The notes: a model not told the origin generated them from the sequence alone. A stretch of 64,000 nucleotides of DNA from Mangrovibacter yixingensis (GCF_020523985.1 NZ_JAIVKM010000003.1:62001-126000); one strand, 5' to 3'; counted from the first letter of the stretch, positions 20,401 through 31,236 are shown. A program made the numbers and translations.

Positions 20401-20849
20401 TAATGCCAGTTAGTTAAGCAACTGCCCAGCTGTTTTATATAGCTTTTCAGTATTTACAAGGCCTTTCCTTTACCACTCGCGGGAAGTCCCTTTCTCTTCT
20501 TGTTGGCTGCTTCACCATGTGTCCCGTGCTCTGCATATCCCACATCAGTTGCGGGATCAGCCGGGTGACACACACTGTAAGTGTCATCAGCATTCTCATC
20601 ATCAGGCCATCACCTCAAGTGGGAGGCGACCTTTACGCAATGTGGCGGTGCCAGCGTAGGTCAGGCAGCGAGAGATAAGTTCTGGGCTAAGATAATTCAC
20701 AAGAAAAGTCAGATAGTTATATAGAGAGCTGTAACGTGAAACGATATCAATAGCCTGTCCACCGTGCAAAAAAACGGAAATGTGTGAGCATTTCCGGTTT
20801 TTTACAGAGCCACTGTATTGGTCAACCGAACCTTAACTGGTCGGCATTT
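20401..20849 (-). mobile_element. Decayed IS4-family insertion sequence with both inverted repeats
   Basis: The left edge reads TAATGCCAGTTAGTTAAGCA and the right edge CCTTAACTGGTCGGCATT: the two form imperfect inverted repeats and resemble the IS4 ends I recall (TAATGCCGATCAGTTAAGG). Between them are the first and last parts of a transposase on the minus strand with the middle lost. The copy is ~450 bases against ~1.4 kb for IS4, so it cannot move by itself. No clear target-site duplication is seen. It lies downstream of the traT-like gene. Confidence 0.88.
20447..20769 (-). pseudogene. IS4 transposase remnant (InsG-like), internal deletion
   Basis: From a TTG at 20769 the frame reads GQAIDIVSRY...SPELISRCL..TLRKGRLPLE and stops at 20602; this follows the IS4 transposase N-terminus. 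After a junction near 20609-20613 another frame reads MMRMLMTL...QPTRRERDFPRVVKERP to the stop at 20447, matching the IS4 C-terminus. About 330 central residues with the DDE catalytic core are gone. A dead gene. Confidence 0.9.
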
Positions 20850-20899
20850 GTCTCTAGGGCCCATTTTTGTGTTATGTAGCCATCAAACAATAAGATTAG

Positions 20900-21631
20900 T
20901 TAGAAAATATTTGCAACTGATTTTGCTAACTGTGCTTCAAGGACAGGTTTGGCCTCAGTGAACTTCAGGTTGACTTTATTAGCGTTCGATACAACGCGAG
21001 TTTGGTATTTCATACGGTTACCATCTTCGCTACTTGTTTGTAATTTAACGCCTGAAGTCCCCTGACGTAACGCGGCAATATTGTCAGTGGTCACTTTCGC
21101 TTTACTTCGTTCTGAAATCTGCAAATCAGTTATCATGGTGTAGTTGACATCCTCAACCATAGCGTCAGCCGCCATACCAATAATACCAGCGGCTAAACCG
21201 ACCCCTAAGGCAGCGCCTGAAGAGTTACTGTTGTAAGCAGTGATCCCTGCGCCAAGAGCAGCCCCCATTGCCGCACCTTCGTATCCACTCCTCAGATATC
21301 CTTGAGCATCACGTAAATCCATCTTATCGGCTTTCAGAACGTTTGCTTGCACCCAATAATATGCATCGTTAGGTGAAGAGGTGATCTTGTATCCCTTACT
21401 GACCAGGTCTTTCGCCAGTAATGACGGTAATTCACTCATATCTTTATCAGAGGTATTTTTGACCTGAATGTAAATGGTTCGTTCGTTAGAGGGTTCCAAC
21501 CAAACAGTCTGGCTCATTTGTGTTTTCACTTCCAGGTTACGCTTTTTAATGGCTGTAGTCATTGCACCACACCCAGAAAGAGCCAGAGCGGCCGCTATCA
21601 AACCAAGAACAGCAATGCGTTTTAATGCCAT
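20900..21631 (-). CDS. TraT-like outer-membrane lipoprotein (surface exclusion / complement resistance)
   Basis: The 243-residue product follows plasmid F TraT almost throughout: lipobox LSGC with Cys21 as the lipidation site, then [35 protein letters not shown], the glycine-rich [15 protein letters not shown] segment and a C-terminal [14 protein letters not shown] block. I chose ATG 21631, which gives the lipoprotein signal and an AAGGA site. TraT blocks entry of related conjugative plasmids and raises serum resistance. No other tra gene is near; E. coli has yacH here. It is probably an acquired gene. Confidence 0.93.
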   Translation of the reverse strand: MALKRIAVLGLIAAALALSGCGAMTTAIKKRNLEVKTQMSQTVWLEPSNERTIYIQVKNTSDKDMSELPSLLAKDLVSKGYKITSSPNDAYYWVQANVLKADKMDLRDAQGYLRSGYEGAAMGAALGAGITAYNSNSSGAALGVGLAAGIIGMAADAMVEDVNYTMITDLQISERSKAKVTTDNIAALRQGTSGVKLQTSSEDGNRMKYQTRVVSNANKVNLKFTEAKPVLEAQLAKSVANIF

Positions 21632-22113
21632 GTGTATTCCTTGCAATTTGTTTATCATCCTGCTTAAGAATGAAAAATGAAAAATAGACAGATAAATAAA
21701 TGCAATACACGTGTAATACGGCTTAACCATATTACGTTGCACCACAACACATTTAGTTATCTGTAAAGGGTATATTTAGCAAAGGAGTTATCGGCAGAAA
21801 TGGAAATAACATATGCATTATTTCACCACCAATTCAGGTAGTTGATTATTTCGTCAGTAACACTGATTAATTTATTTTTAGTGATTTTTGGCGTATATGT
21901 TCTGACATTCACATCAGACTTCCTTACTTACGGCCAGTTATCTCCGTAGAACACCTGTCATCTATATTTCAACGCAAATACTGTGTGATATTTGCAGTTC
22001 CATCGGGTGTGCGCTAAGCTCTTTTCGCCCCCCATTGGGACCCCCTTTTGATAACTGGATTAAAGCTGAAAGCTTTACTGAACCTCCAGCCTGGCTGGAG
22101 ATTTTTTATAGAC
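21632..22113. other. AT-rich spacer between traT-like gene and lpd terminator
   Basis: About 480 bases with no convincing gene. It must hold the traT-like promoter. CTCCAG-CCTGG-CTGGAG followed by ATTTTTTAT (22084-22108) looks like a + strand terminator insulating lpd from opposing transcription. Confidence 0.5.
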
Positions 22114-22137
22114 AAAAAAACGGCCCCTGAGGGCCGC
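22114..22137 (-). terminator. lpd terminator
   Basis: On the minus strand CGGCCC-TCAG-GGGCCG followed by seven T residues, 28 bases after the lpd stop. Confidence 0.9.
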
Positions 22138-22164
22138 TTTGTCTTTGTTTCGCGTCTACACGAC

Positions 22165-23592
22165 TTATTTCTTTTTCTTCGCTTTCGCGTTCGGCAAGTC
22201 GGTAATGCTGCCTTCGAATACTTCAGCCGCAAGGCCAACAGATTCGTGCAGAGTTGGGTGAGCATGAATAGTCAGTGCGATATCTTCTGCATCACAACCC
22301 ATTTCGATTGCCAGACCGATTTCACCCAGTAACTCACCGCCGTTGGTACCAACAATAGCGCCACCAATAACACGATGCGTTTCTTTATCGAAAATCAGTT
22401 TGGTCATACCGTCGGCACAATCAGAAGCAATTGCACGGCCAGATGCCGCCCACGGGAAGGTTGCAGTTTCATAGCTAACACCCTTCTCTTTCGCTTCTTT
22501 TTCTGTCATCCCAACCCATGCCACTTCAGGTTCAGTGTAAGCAATGGACGGAATCACTTTCGGGTCGAAGTAGTGTTTCATACCCGCGATAACTTCAGCC
22601 GCTACATGGCCTTCATGTACGCCTTTGTGTGCCAGCATTGGTTGACCAACGATGTCACCGATAGCGTAGATGTGCGGCACGTTGGTGCGCATTTGTTTAT
22701 CAACATGGATGAAGCCACGTTCATCAACTTCAACACCCGCCATACCGGCATCAACCAGCTTACCATTTGGTACACGACCAATTGCGACCAGAACGGCGTC
22801 ATAACGCTGTGCTTCAGCAGGCGCTTTTTTACCTTCCATAGAAACGTAGATGCCGTCTTCTTTCGCTTCGACAGCAGTCACTTTCGTTTCCAGCATCAGG
22901 TTGAATTTCTGGCTGATACGTTTAGTAAAGACTTTAACCACGTCTTTATCTGCCGCAGGAATAACCTGATCGAACATTTCGACCACGTCAATCTGTGAAC
23001 CCAACGCATGGTAAACCGTACCCATTTCCAGACCGATAATACCACCGCCCATCAGCAGCATACGTTTCGGTACAGATTTCAGCTCCAGCGCGTCGGTGGA
23101 ATCCCAAATACGCGGGTCTTCATGAGGAATAAACGGCAACTGAACCGGACGAGAACCAGCAGCAATAATTGCGTTATCAAAATTGATAACGGTTTTGCCA
23201 TTCTCACCGTCAACTTCCAGCGTGTTAGCACCGGTAAATTTACCCAGACCATTAACTACTTTGACTTTACGGCCTTTAGCCATACCTGCCAGGCCACCCG
23301 TTAACTGAGTGATGACTTTTTCTTTCCAGGTACGGATTTTATCGATATCAGTCTGCGGCTCGCCGAATACAATGCCGTGCTGAGCCAGAGCTTTTGCTTC
23401 TTCGATAACTTTAGCAACGTGCAGGAGAGCTTTTGAAGGGATACAGCCGACGTTAAGGCAAACACCGCCCAGGGTGTTGTAGCGCTCAACCAGTACGGTT
23501 TCCAGACCTAAATCAGCGCAACGAAAGGCCGCAGAGTAACCTGCCGGGCCCGCCCCAAGTACCACGACCTGAGTTTTAATTTCAGTACTCAT
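22165..23592 (-). CDS. lpd: Dihydrolipoyl dehydrogenase (E3)
   Basis: Lpd reoxidises dihydrolipoamide for the pyruvate and 2-oxoglutarate dehydrogenase complexes and the glycine cleavage system. The FAD site GAGPAGYSAAF, the redox disulfide in GGVCLNVGCIPS, the NAD site GGGIIGLEMG and the C-terminal HAHPTLHES with the catalytic His-Glu pair are all present. I used the second of two adjacent ATGs (AAGAGG upstream), giving 475 residues. The 196-base gap to aceF includes a terminator, so lpd also has its own promoter. Confidence 0.98.
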   Translation of the reverse strand: MSTEIKTQVVVLGAGPAGYSAAFRCADLGLETVLVERYNTLGGVCLNVGCIPSKALLHVAKVIEEAKALAQHGIVFGEPQTDIDKIRTWKEKVITQLTGGLAGMAKGRKVKVVNGLGKFTGANTLEVDGENGKTVINFDNAIIAAGSRPVQLPFIPHEDPRIWDSTDALELKSVPKRMLLMGGGIIGLEMGTVYHALGSQIDVVEMFDQVIPAADKDVVKVFTKRISQKFNLMLETKVTAVEAKEDGIYVSMEGKKAPAEAQRYDAVLVAIGRVPNGKLVDAGMAGVEVDERGFIHVDKQMRTNVPHIYAIGDIVGQPMLAHKGVHEGHVAAEVIAGMKHYFDPKVIPSIAYTEPEVAWVGMTEKEAKEKGVSYETATFPWAASGRAIASDCADGMTKLIFDKETHRVIGGAIVGTNGGELLGEIGLAIEMGCDAEDIALTIHAHPTLHESVGLAAEVFEGSITDLPNAKAKKKK

Positions 23593-23754
23593 CATGACCT
23601 CTTAATTTATTTCCGGCGGTCCCTGGTCTTTACGCCCATCATCCACCGGGACGTTCTATCCGTCCGCATTCTACAAAATTGTTAACAATTTTGAAACAAC
23701 AAACGGGTAACGAATCAATTTGGCTCGCATAACCTCACAACAGGTATGAGGTTA

Positions 23755-23783
23755 CCAGAAAAAAGCCGACCGTCAGGCCGGCT
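23755..23783 (-). terminator. aceF terminator
   Basis: On the minus strand AGCCGGCC-TGAC-GGTCGGCT followed by TTTTT, just after aceF and before lpd. It may be partial, giving lpd readthrough. Confidence 0.85.
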
Positions 23784-23791
23784 CTCTCTAA

Positions 23792-25675
23792 TTACATCAC
23801 CAGGCGGCGAATGTCGCTCAGAGTGTTGTTAATGATGGTAATGAAACGCGCACCATCAGCACCGTCAATCACACGGTGGTCGAAAGATAAAGAGATAGGC
23901 ATCATCAGACGCGGTACAAACTCTTTACCATTCCAGACCGGCTCCATCGCTGATTTAGACACACCAAGGATAGCAACTTCCGGCGCGTTAACGATCGGAG
24001 CAAAGTGAGTGGTACCCAAGCCGCCGATGCTGGAGATAGTAAAACAGCCGCCCTGCATTTCGCCGGCAGTCAGTTTACCATCACGCGCTTTTTTGGAGAT
24101 GGTAGTCAGTTCACGAGACAGCTCGGTGATGCTCTTCTTGTTCACGTCTTTGAAGACTGGAACAACCAGACCATTCGGCGTATCAACAGCCACACCAATA
24201 TTGATGTATTTTTTCAGAGTCAGGCGCTGTGCATCTTCAGACAGAGAGCTGTTGAAACGCGGCATTTGTTCAAGTGCTGCAGCAACAGCTTTCATGATGA
24301 AGACCACTGGCGTGAATTTCACGTCCAGTTTACGTTTCTCTGCTTCGGCATTCTGCTGTTTACGGAATGCTTCCAGATCGGTGATATCTGTTTTGTCGAA
24401 GTGCGTAACATGCGGGATCATTACCCAGTTACGGCTCAGGTTAGCACCAGAAATTTTCTGGATACGGCCCAGTTCCACTTCTTCAACTTCACCAAACTTG
24501 CTGAAGTCAACTTTCGGCCATGGCAGCATGCCTGGCAGACCACCGCCCGCGGCGGCAGCCGGAGCTGCTTCTGCACGTTTAACGGCATCTTTCACGTAAG
24601 CCTGAACGTCTTCGCGCAGGATACGGCCTTTACGACCTGTCCCTTTCACTTTCGCCAGGTTAACGCCAAATTCACGCGCCAGGCGGCGAATCAGCGGGGT
24701 TGCGTGAACGTAAGCATCATTTTCAGCAAACTCAGATTTACCTTCCGCTTTCGCTGCAGGTGCTGCCGCTTTTTGTGCTGGAGCCGGTGCTGCTGCAGGT
24801 GCCGGAGCTGAAGCCGGGGCTGCTGCCGGTGCAGCGCCTTCTACTTCAAAAACCATAATCAATGAACCGGTAGACACTTTGTCGCCAGTGCTGATTTTGA
24901 TCTCTTTAACCGTACCGGCAAACGGTGCAGGTACTTCCATTGAAGCCTTGTCACCTTCTACAGTGATCAGTGACTGTTCAGCAGCAACTTTATCGCCAAC
25001 TTTCACCATCACTTCAGTGACTTCAACTTCGTCACCACCGATATCCGGAACATGCACATCTTTCGCACCACCAGCAACAGCTGGGGCAGCGGCAGCCGGA
25101 GCCGCCGCCTGTGCAGGTGCCGCAGCACCCGCTGCGCCTGCAACTTCGAAGATCATGATCAGTGAGCCAGTAGACACTTTGTCACCGGTGTTAACTTTGA
25201 TCTCTTTAACGGTACCCGCAAATGGTGCAGGTACTTCCATTGAAGCTTTGTCACCTTCAACCGTAATCAGAGACTGCTCGGCTTCAACGGTATCGCCCAC
25301 TTTAACCAGCAGTTCAGTGACTTCTACTTCGTCGCTGCCGATATCGGGAACATGTACTTCTTTAGCGGCGGCAGCGGCAGGTGCAGCCGCCGGAGCTGCA
25401 GCTTGTTTCTCTTCTTGCGCGGGTGCAGCAGCAGCTGCACCATCGGCGGAATCGAAAATCATGATCAGTTTGCCGGTTTCGGTTTTATCACCCACCGCAA
25501 CTTTGATTTCTTTCACCACGCCAGCCTGCGGCGAGGGAACTTCCATAGAAGCTTTATCGCCTTCTACGGTAATAAGCGACTGTTCTGCTTCTACTTTGTC
25601 GCCCACTTTGACCAGAATCTCGGTGATTTCAACTTCATCAGCCCCGATGTCCGGTACATTGATTTCGATAGACAT
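23792..25675 (-). CDS. aceF: Pyruvate dehydrogenase E2, dihydrolipoyl acetyltransferase
   Basis: E2 is the core of the pyruvate dehydrogenase complex and moves acetyl groups to CoA. The 627 residues (E. coli 630) hold three lipoyl domains, each with an EGDKAS lysine (Lys41, Lys143, Lys243), joined by Ala/Pro linkers. Next come the E1/E3-binding domain ([16 protein letters not shown], ~residues 325-360) and the catalytic domain ending with [15 protein letters not shown], which has the active-site His and Asp. It starts 14 bases after aceE. Confidence 0.98.
   Translation of the reverse strand: MSIEINVPDIGADEVEITEILVKVGDKVEAEQSLITVEGDKASMEVPSPQAGVVKEIKVAVGDKTETGKLIMIFDSADGAAAAAPAQEEKQAAAPAAAPAAAAAKEVHVPDIGSDEVEVTELLVKVGDTVEAEQSLITVEGDKASMEVPAPFAGTVKEIKVNTGDKVSTGSLIMIFEVAGAAGAAAPAQAAAPAAAAPAVAGGAKDVHVPDIGGDEVEVTEVMVKVGDKVAAEQSLITVEGDKASMEVPAPFAGTVKEIKISTGDKVSTGSLIMVFEVEGAAPAAAPASAPAPAAAPAPAQKAAAPAAKAEGKSEFAENDAYVHATPLIRRLAREFGVNLAKVKGTGRKGRILREDVQAYVKDAVKRAEAAPAAAAGGGLPGMLPWPKVDFSKFGEVEEVELGRIQKISGANLSRNWVMIPHVTHFDKTDITDLEAFRKQQNAEAEKRKLDVKFTPVVFIMKAVAAALEQMPRFNSSLSEDAQRLTLKKYINIGVAVDTPNGLVVPVFKDVNKKSITELSRELTTISKKARDGKLTAGEMQGGCFTISSIGGLGTTHFAPIVNAPEVAILGVSKSAMEPVWNGKEFVPRLMMPISLSFDHRVIDGADGARFITIINNTLSDIRRLVM
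24842..25666 (-). repeat. Three tandem lipoyl-domain coding modules in aceF
   Basis: Near-repeats of ~220 bases at 25448-25666, 25142-25363 and 24842-25063 code for the three lipoyl domains. Modules two and three are closest, sharing long identical stretches around the lipoyl lysine, which suggests recombination keeps them alike. Confidence 0.85.
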
Positions 25676-25689
25676 TATTCTTTTACCTC

Positions 25690-28353
25690 TTACGCCAGAC
25701 GTGGGTTAACTTTTTCTGCGTCGATGTTGAATTTAGCAATTGCATCAGCAACCACTTTCTTATCGATTTCGCCACGTTTAGCCAGTTCGCCAAGTGCCGC
25801 TACAACCACGTAGGAAGCATCAACTTCGAAGTGGTGGCGCAGGTTTTCACGGCTGTCAGAGCGACCAAAGCCGTCAGTACCAAGTACACGGTAGTCATCA
25901 GCCGGTACATAAGTACGAACCTGTTCAGCAAACAGTTTCATATAGTCAGTAGATGCAACTGCCGGTGCATCGTTCATTACCTGAGCAATGTACGGTACAC
26001 GCGGGGTTTCCATCGGGTGCAGCATGTTCCAGCGCTCACAATCCTGGCCATCACGAGCCAGTTCAGTGAAGGAGGTTACGCTGTACACATCAGAGCCCAC
26101 ACCGTAGTCGTTAGCCAGAATTTGTGCGGCTTCACGAACATGGCGCAGAATAGAGCCGGAGCCCAGCAACTGAACTTTGCCTTTGCTACCTTCTACAGTT
26201 TCGAGTTTGTAGATACCTTTTCGGATACCTTCCTCGGCACCTGCCGGCATAGCTGGCATGTGGTAGTTTTCGTTCAGTGTGGTGATGTAGTAATAAACGT
26301 TCTCTTGTTTTTCACCGTACATACGTTCCAGGCCATCATGCATGATAACCGCAACTTCGTATGCGTAAGACGGGTCGTAAGAGATACAGTTAGGGATAGT
26401 CAGAGACTGAATATGGCTGTGGCCATCTTCGTGCTGCAGACCTTCACCGTTAAGCGTAGTACGGCCTGAAGTCCCGCCAATCAGGAAGCCACGAGCCTGC
26501 TGATCGCCTGCTGCCCAGCACAGGTCGCCAATACGCTGGAACCCGAACATAGAGTAGTAGATGTAGAACGGAATCATCGGCAGGTTGTTGGTACTGTAAG
26601 AAGTCGCAGCAGCCAGCCAGGATGCACCGGCACCCAGCTCGTTGATCCCTTCCTGCAGAATCTGGCCTTTTTCGTCTTCTTTGTAATATGCAACCTGTTC
26701 ACGGTCCTGCGGGGTGTACTGCTGGCCGTTCGGGCTGTAAATACCAATCTGACGGAACAAACCTTCCATACCAAAGGTACGCGCTTCATCGGCGATAATC
26801 GGCACCAGGCGGTCTTTGATAGATTTGTTTTTCAGCATCACGTTCAGTGCACGCACAAACGCAATAGTGGTGGAGATTTCTTTGTTTTGCTCTTCCAGCA
26901 GCGGGCCAAAATCTTCCAGCGTCGGCAGTTCCAGTTTTTCAGTGAACTTAGGCTGACGAGTCGGCAGGTAGCCGTTCAGTTTTTCACGCTGGGCATGCAG
27001 GTATTTCGCTTCTTCGGAATCCGGAGCAAAAGTAACATACGGCAGTTTTTCGATATCTTCATCGGCAACAGGCACATTGAAACGGTCACGCACATAGCGG
27101 ACGCCGTCCATGTTCATTTTCTTAACCTGGTGGGCGATGTTTTTACCTTCGGCAGCGTCACCCATACCATAACCTTTAATGGTGTGAGCAAGAATAACAG
27201 TCGGCTGGCCTTTGGTTTCCTGCGCTTTTTTCAGTGCAGCATAGACTTTCTTCGGATCGTGACCACCACGGTTCAGTGCCCAAATCTGGTCATCAGTCCA
27301 GTCAGCAACCAGAGCAGCAGTTTCCGGGTATTTACCGAAGAAGTGTTCGCGAACGTAAGCACCATCTTTAGATTTAAAGGTCTGGTAGTCACCATCAACG
27401 GTTTCATTCATCAGTTGGATCAGTTTACCGCTGGTGTCTTTACGCAGCAGTTCATCCCAACGACCACCCCAAATCACTTTAACCACGTTCCAGCCAGCAC
27501 CACCAAAGATGCCTTCCAGTTCGTTAATGATTTTGCCGTTACCCGTTACCGGGCCGTCAAGACGCTGCAGGTTACAGTTGATGACGAAAACCAGGTTATC
27601 CAGTTTTTCACGAGTCGCGATAGTGATAGCACCTTTGGATTCAGGTTCATCCATTTCGCCATCGCCAAGGAATGCGTACACAGTCTGTGCAGCGGTATCT
27701 TTCAGGCCACGGTGTTCCAGGTATTTCAGGAACTTAGCCTGATAAATGGCACCGATTGGGCCCAGACCCATGGAAACAGTCGGGAACTGCCAGAATTCTG
27801 GCATCAGTTTCGGGTGTGGATAAGAAGACAGGCCATTACCATGAACTTCCTGGCGGAAGTTATTCATCTGGTCTTCAGTCAGGCGGCCTTCAAGGAAAGC
27901 ACGGGCATAGACGCCTGGGGAGATGTGGCCCTGGAAGTAGACCAGATCACCGCCATCTTTTTCATTGCGCGCACGGAAGAAGTGGTTAAAGCACACTTCA
28001 TAAAACGTGGCAGAAGACTGGTAAGACGCCATGTGACCGCCCAGCTCCAGGTCTTTTTTAGACGCATGCAGCACAGTCATGATGGCGTTCCAGCGAATCG
28101 CAGAACGAATACGACGTTCCAGGTCCAGATTACCCGGGTATTCCGGCTCATCTTCAACGGCAATGGTATTGACGTAGCTGCCAGCACCTGCGCCAGCGGC
28201 AACTTTAACACCGCCTTTACGGGCTTCGCTCAGTAACTGATCAACCAGGAACTGCGCGCGTTCAACACCTTCTTCACGGATGACCGATTCGATCGCCTGT
28301 AGCCAGTCGCGAGTTTCGATCGGATCCACGTCATTTTGCAAACGTTCTGACAT
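25690..28353 (-). CDS. aceE: Pyruvate dehydrogenase E1 component
   Basis: E1 decarboxylates pyruvate with thiamine diphosphate and acetylates the E2 lipoyl arm. From ATG 28353 ([18 protein letters not shown]) it has 887 residues, exactly as in E. coli; an upstream in-frame start would add 25 unrelated residues. The ThDP/Mg motif is in [13 protein letters not shown], then [17 protein letters not shown]; the pyrimidine-binding part is toward [16 protein letters not shown]. It is the first structural gene of the complex, after pdhR. Confidence 0.98.
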   Translation of the reverse strand: MSERLQNDVDPIETRDWLQAIESVIREEGVERAQFLVDQLLSEARKGGVKVAAGAGAGSYVNTIAVEDEPEYPGNLDLERRIRSAIRWNAIMTVLHASKKDLELGGHMASYQSSATFYEVCFNHFFRARNEKDGGDLVYFQGHISPGVYARAFLEGRLTEDQMNNFRQEVHGNGLSSYPHPKLMPEFWQFPTVSMGLGPIGAIYQAKFLKYLEHRGLKDTAAQTVYAFLGDGEMDEPESKGAITIATREKLDNLVFVINCNLQRLDGPVTGNGKIINELEGIFGGAGWNVVKVIWGGRWDELLRKDTSGKLIQLMNETVDGDYQTFKSKDGAYVREHFFGKYPETAALVADWTDDQIWALNRGGHDPKKVYAALKKAQETKGQPTVILAHTIKGYGMGDAAEGKNIAHQVKKMNMDGVRYVRDRFNVPVADEDIEKLPYVTFAPDSEEAKYLHAQREKLNGYLPTRQPKFTEKLELPTLEDFGPLLEEQNKEISTTIAFVRALNVMLKNKSIKDRLVPIIADEARTFGMEGLFRQIGIYSPNGQQYTPQDREQVAYYKEDEKGQILQEGINELGAGASWLAAATSYSTNNLPMIPFYIYYSMFGFQRIGDLCWAAGDQQARGFLIGGTSGRTTLNGEGLQHEDGHSHIQSLTIPNCISYDPSYAYEVAVIMHDGLERMYGEKQENVYYYITTLNENYHMPAMPAGAEEGIRKGIYKLETVEGSKGKVQLLGSGSILRHVREAAQILANDYGVGSDVYSVTSFTELARDGQDCERWNMLHPMETPRVPYIAQVMNDAPAVASTDYMKLFAEQVRTYVPADDYRVLGTDGFGRSDSRENLRHHFEVDASYVVVAALGELAKRGEIDKKVVADAIAKFNIDAEKVNPRLA

Positions 28354-28513
28354 GGGGTATTCCTTATCTTTTAATCGTTGATTGTCTGGAACCTGTCCCA
28401 TTGCATTCTTAGCCTGGGGTAAAAACACAATAAGACAGGTTCTGCGTTTAGTTGCCGCGCTCTATGATTGGGCGCTTTTGCGTTTTATTCCGGCAAAAAA
28501 ACCTGAAAAAACG

Positions 28514-29278
28514 CTAGTCCTTTCGTTGCTGTAAGCGGCGCAATGAACGTTCTCTTCGACTTTGCTCACGGCTGCGGTCCAGCAATATTTCCTCAATAAA
28601 CGCCAGATGCCGGTGCGATGCTTCACGGGCCTGTTCCGGCTTACGTGCCATGATCGCTTCGAAAATACTGGCGCGATGACTACTCACGAGGGGGTGCATA
28701 TCTCTTCGTGTGTAGAGCAATTCAAAATTCTGTCGAACATTCTGGGCAAGCATAGGCTCCATACAGCGAAGCAAGTGAAGCAGAACCACATTATGTGCAG
28801 CTTCTGTGACCGCTATCTGATACTGGAGCACAGCTTCCGATTCAGCGTCCAGGTCACCCACCTGCTTGGCGTTTTCTATGCTTTCGTGACATTCACGAAT
28901 ACGTGCAAGATCTTCGTCTGTACCGCGCAATGCAGCGTAATAAGCTGCAACGCCTTCAAGTGCGTGGCGTGTTTCGAGAAGATCAAACTGAGATTCGGGA
29001 TGGTCTGACAGCAAAGCAGCAAGAGGATCACTAAAACTTTTCCAGAGATTATTCTGGATAAAAGTGCCGCCACCCTGACGACGCAATAACAACCCTTTGG
29101 CCTCCAGGCGCTGGATTGCTTCGCGTAATGAAGGGCGTGAAACATCAAATTGACGTGCTAATTCACGCTCCGGCGGCAATTTTTCCCCCGGGCGCAGTGT
29201 CCCTTCAAGAATGAGGTACTCCAGTTGCTGCTCGATTACATCGGATAGCTTAGGTTGGCGGATTTTGCTGTAGGCCAT
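28514..29278 (-). CDS. pdhR: Pyruvate-sensing repressor PdhR (GntR/FadR family)
   Basis: PdhR represses pdhR-aceEF-lpd and some respiratory genes until pyruvate binds. The 254-residue length is that of E. coli. The winged helix is in residues ~10-75 ([30 protein letters not shown]), followed by the helical FCD effector domain with metal-binding histidines (e.g. HRASIFEAI and SHRHLAFI). An ATTGGT-ACCAAT operator lies 33 bases upstream, so autoregulation is expected. Confidence 0.97.
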   Translation of the reverse strand: MAYSKIRQPKLSDVIEQQLEYLILEGTLRPGEKLPPERELARQFDVSRPSLREAIQRLEAKGLLLRRQGGGTFIQNNLWKSFSDPLAALLSDHPESQFDLLETRHALEGVAAYYAALRGTDEDLARIRECHESIENAKQVGDLDAESEAVLQYQIAVTEAAHNVVLLHLLRCMEPMLAQNVRQNFELLYTRRDMHPLVSSHRASIFEAIMARKPEQAREASHRHLAFIEEILLDRSREQSRRERSLRRLQQRKD

Positions 29279-29309
29279 TCGTTATTTTCTCTGCCTTACG
29301 CCCGGAGTC

Positions 29310-29326
29310 AATTGGTAAGACCAATT
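29310..29326. promoter_or_regulatory. PdhR operator
   Basis: AATTGGT-AAG-ACCAATT is a perfect palindrome matching the PdhR box ATTGGTnnnACCAAT, immediately upstream of pdhR. Confidence 0.9.
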
Positions 29327-29820
29327 TCATATTCGTGACGCTAAAGTAACAAAGTATTCACCTTATGTCCATATTGGTTTTGATTGAAATCATTAAACAC
29401 CACACATTTTAACAACATTACAGAAATAGTGTTTCAGAAATGTAACTTTGCACAAATCATAACGTTACCTGCCGTGTCGCACATTTAACCAATTTGAAAC
29501 CAATTATTTCTCAAATTGAACCGATTCAACACGGGATTTAATGAATAAAAATTCATTAATTTTAAATGAAAAATCAAAATGAAAATTATCCATAGAAAAA
29601 TACAGCTAACAGGAATGGTGAGATTTTGCTCAGTCCGGGAAGAGGGATGCAGAAACCAGGTGCAACTCGCTGCTCTTAACACTATTCTTTGCGCTTCGGT
29701 AGTAGACGAATAAAAAAACGCGCTTTGTTACCGTAAAAAAAACACTACAGCATATGGAATGTATCAATTACATACGGTGCTATTTACACCAACAATATCA
29801 CCACACACGAGGTTTGTAAG
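29327..29820. promoter_or_regulatory. AT-rich pdhR-aroP divergent region
   Basis: About 490 bases without a gene, as in E. coli. It contains the inverted repeat CAATTTGA (29490-29497) / TCAAATTG (29511-29518). The aroP promoters should lie toward 29700-29800; a clear consensus TyrR box was not found. Confidence 0.45.
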
Positions 29821-31191
29821 ATGGAAGGTCAACAACAAGGCGACTCGCTAAAGCGCGGCCTTAAAAACCGCCATATACAGCTAATCGCTCTGGGCGGCGC
29901 TATCGGTACAGGTCTGTTTCTGGGAAGCGCATCCGTTATACAGTCAACCGGCCCAGGGATTATTTTGGGCTATGCTATTGCGGGCTTCATCGCTTTTCTG
30001 ATTATGCGTCAGTTAGGTGAAATGGTGGTTGAAGAACCTGTAGCAGGTTCGTTCAGCCACTTTGCCTACAAATACTGGGGTAGTTTTGCGGGTTTTGCCT
30101 CTGGCTGGAACTACTGGGTGCTGTACGTACTGGTTGCTATGGCGGAGCTGACAGCTGTTGGTAAGTATATTCAGTTCTGGTACCCGGAAATTCCAACCTG
30201 GGTTTCTGCTGCAGCCTTCTTTGTCATCATCAATGCCATTAACCTGACCAACGTAAAAGTGTTTGGTGAGATGGAATTCTGGTTTGCCATCATCAAAGTG
30301 TTTGCGGTTGTGGCAATGATAATTTTTGGTGGCTGGTTGCTGTTCAGTGGTAACGGTGGCCCTCAGGCAACTGTACGCAACCTATGGGATCAGGGCGGTT
30401 TTCTGCCGAACGGTATGACTGGCCTGGTCATGATGATGGCTATCATTATGTTCTCCTTCGGCGGGTTGGAATTGGTGGGTATTACCGCAGCAGAAGCGGA
30501 TAACCCCGAGCAGAGCATCCCGAAAGCAACCAACCAGGTTATCTGGCGTATTCTGATTTTCTATATTGGTTCACTGGCAGTTCTGCTCTCCCTGCTGCCA
30601 TGGACGCGCGTTACTGCAGATACCAGCCCATTTGTACTCATCTTCCACGAACTGGGTGACAGTTTTGTAGCCAATGCCCTGAACATTGTGGTGCTGACCG
30701 CAGCATTATCTGTGTATAACAGTTGTGTGTACTGTAATAGCCGCATGCTGTTTGGCCTGGCCAAACAGGGTAATGCCCCGAAAGCACTCCTTACCGTTGA
30801 TAAACGTGGCGTTCCGGTAAATACCATTATCGTGTCAGCGGTGGTGACAGCACTCTGTGTGTTGATTAACTACCTGGCTCCGGAATCAGCTTTCGGTATG
30901 TTGATGGCACTTGTCGTTTCTGCTCTGGTTATCAACTGGGCAATGATTAGCCTGGCGCACATGAAGTTTCGCCGTACCAAACAACAGCAAGGTGTGACCA
31001 CGCGCTTCCCTGCGCTGCTGTACCCACTGGGTAACTGGGTCTGTCTGCTGTTCATGGCCGCTGTGCTGGTTATCATGTTGCTCACCCCTGGTATGGCGAT
31101 TTCTGTTTACCTGATCCCGGTTTGGGTTGCGGTTCTCGGAGTGGGCTATATGTGTAAGCAGAAAAATAGCAACACAGTGAAAACCAAATAA
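29821..31191 (+). CDS. aroP: Aromatic amino acid permease
   Basis: AroP is a proton-coupled importer of phenylalanine, tyrosine and tryptophan of the amino acid/polyamine/organocation family. It has 456 residues with 12 predicted membrane helices. The helix 1 motif GGAIGTGLFLGSA and the AGSFSHFAYKYWG block are present, and identity to E. coli AroP is very high across the whole length. A terminator follows. Confidence 0.96.
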   Translation: MEGQQQGDSLKRGLKNRHIQLIALGGAIGTGLFLGSASVIQSTGPGIILGYAIAGFIAFLIMRQLGEMVVEEPVAGSFSHFAYKYWGSFAGFASGWNYWVLYVLVAMAELTAVGKYIQFWYPEIPTWVSAAAFFVIINAINLTNVKVFGEMEFWFAIIKVFAVVAMIIFGGWLLFSGNGGPQATVRNLWDQGGFLPNGMTGLVMMMAIIMFSFGGLELVGITAAEADNPEQSIPKATNQVIWRILIFYIGSLAVLLSLLPWTRVTADTSPFVLIFHELGDSFVANALNIVVLTAALSVYNSCVYCNSRMLFGLAKQGNAPKALLTVDKRGVPVNTIIVSAVVTALCVLINYLAPESAFGMLMALVVSALVINWAMISLAHMKFRRTKQQQGVTTRFPALLYPLGNWVCLLFMAAVLVIMLLTPGMAISVYLIPVWVAVLGVGYMCKQKNSNTVKTK

Positions 31192-31202
31192 TTTCCCTTT
31201 CT

Positions 31203-31236
31203 CTCTGTGCCCGTGTTTTACGGGTACAGAGTATTG
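31203..31236 (+). terminator. aroP terminator
   Basis: CTCTGTGCCCGT-gtttt-ACGGGTACAGAG, a 12-base stem with one mismatch followed by TATTGTT, 12 bases after the aroP stop. Confidence 0.82.

Noticed and set aside
20390..20860. Target-site duplication around the IS4 remnant
   Set aside because: The flanks (ACCAGAGGTGC and TGTCTCTAGGG) do not form a convincing 11-13 base direct repeat.
22014..22265. 83-codon minus-strand frame after lpd
   Set aside because: It runs through two terminator hairpins and into lpd in another frame; a chance open frame.
26887..28236. 449-codon plus-strand frame antisense to aceE
   Set aside because: A long shadow frame caused by the codon use of aceE; composition is unlike a real protein and it has no ribosome site.
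29740..29800. TyrR boxes before aroP
   Set aside because: Expected from E. coli, but no clear TGTAAA-N6-TTTACA match could be read; only partial TGT...ACA patterns.
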